Below, piece by piece: positions 43,074 to 43,163 of a DNA stretch of 43,163 nucleotides. The DNA lies in the NCBI GenBank assembly GCA_905235905.1, contig CAJONO010000006.1, positions 1 to 43,163 on the forward strand, given 5' to 3'. Under the pieces are notes generated by a model. That model saw nothing but the letters and a program-made list of their open reading frames with translations, was not told the DNA's origin and ran no database searches. Position numbers and translations under genes: made by a program. The stretch's first letter is position 1. Each line of letters starts with the position of its first letter. This DNA is from an uncultured Prevotella sp. GTDB taxonomy: Bacteria; Bacteroidota; Bacteroidia; Bacteroidales; Bacteroidaceae.

Positions 43074-43146
43074 AGCGGAAAACGGGACTCGGACCCGCGA
43101 CCCCAACCTTGGCAAGGTTGTGCTCTACCAACTGAGCTATTTCCGC
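43074..43146 (-). tRNA. tRNA-Gly (anticodon GCC)
   Basis: Read on the minus strand, the acceptor GCGGAAA pairs with TTTCCGC. The D arm is AGCTCAGTTGGTAGAGC, the anticodon stem CAACC/GGTTG encloses TTGCCAA, and the T loop GGGTCCGAGTCCC is standard. The discriminator base is T, as expected for glycine. The 3' CCA is not encoded. A CTC and seven T follow, which may act as the terminator. Confidence 0.96.
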
Positions 43147-43163
43147 AATTCTTATCAAAAAAA

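Overview
The window reads as a chromosomal segment of a Bacteroidales bacterium, most likely Prevotella or a close relative. Evidence: the lineage-specific promoter form TTTG-N19/20-TAnnTTTG lies ahead of many genes; the primary sigma factor is the short 287-residue Bacteroidetes type; Shine-Dalgarno sites are weak; gldE follows ssb; DUF349 and DUF4924 proteins and a secreted aminopeptidase C are present. The genus is inferred. There is no rRNA, CRISPR array, phage or intact insertion sequence.

Layout. 1-620: edge of a toxin-antitoxin operon, a decayed acetyltransferase gene and two hairpins. 621-8716 (minus): a five-repeat DUF349 protein, then a tripartite efflux operon (membrane-anchored coiled-coil protein, TolC-type channel, HlyD-type adaptor, two ABC-2 permeases) without an ATPase gene. 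8818-12660 (plus): ROK glucokinase, LysE exporter, DUF4924 protein, RfbD, RpiB, closed by an 18-bp stem terminator. 12797-15451 (minus): LacI-type regulator and altronate dehydratase; the matching KDG kinase is at 38283. 15468-18043 (minus): TtcA-like tRNA thiolase, flavodoxin lipoprotein and LytTR regulator. 18139-18324: candidate small RNA. 18495-20625 (minus): two secreted proteins behind a long leader with a 130-bp nested inverted repeat and a frameshifted YafQ toxin relic. 21491-24957 (plus): AAA/DUF4143 ATPase, then groES and groEL separated by a fold-back element. 25228-29692: family-10-like glycosylhydrolase (minus), then trmD, trpS, ispE (plus). 29679-32710 (minus): rpoD, a secreted unknown, an HprK-like kinase, an S26 peptidase and a PqqD-like protein, packed with ATGA overlaps or a 4-nt gap. 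32763-35385: aminopeptidase C (plus), TPR protein and folD (minus). 35448-37994 (minus): cobT, cobU, cobS. 38283-42450: kdgK (minus), clostripain-like lipoprotein (plus), gldE and ssb (minus). 42492-43146 (minus): an unknown gene and tRNA-Gly(GCC).

Functional themes: hexuronate use (lacI, uxaA, kdgK), cobalamin lower-loop assembly (cobS, cobU, cobT), efflux, and housekeeping (groESL, rpoD, ssb, trmD, trpS, ispE, folD).

The most novel signals are: (1) three homologous intergenic palindromic elements in which AATT-type words recur in an exact 11-bp register, one of them continuing into 22-bp tandem repeats; (2) a translationally coupled PqqD/S26 peptidase/HprK-like cassette, resembling the tailoring genes of lasso and related peptides, fused to the primary sigma factor operon; (3) the 130-bp nested hairpin in the leader of a secreted-protein operon; (4) a fold-back repeat inside groESL, with possible relatives upstream of rfbD and inside cobS.
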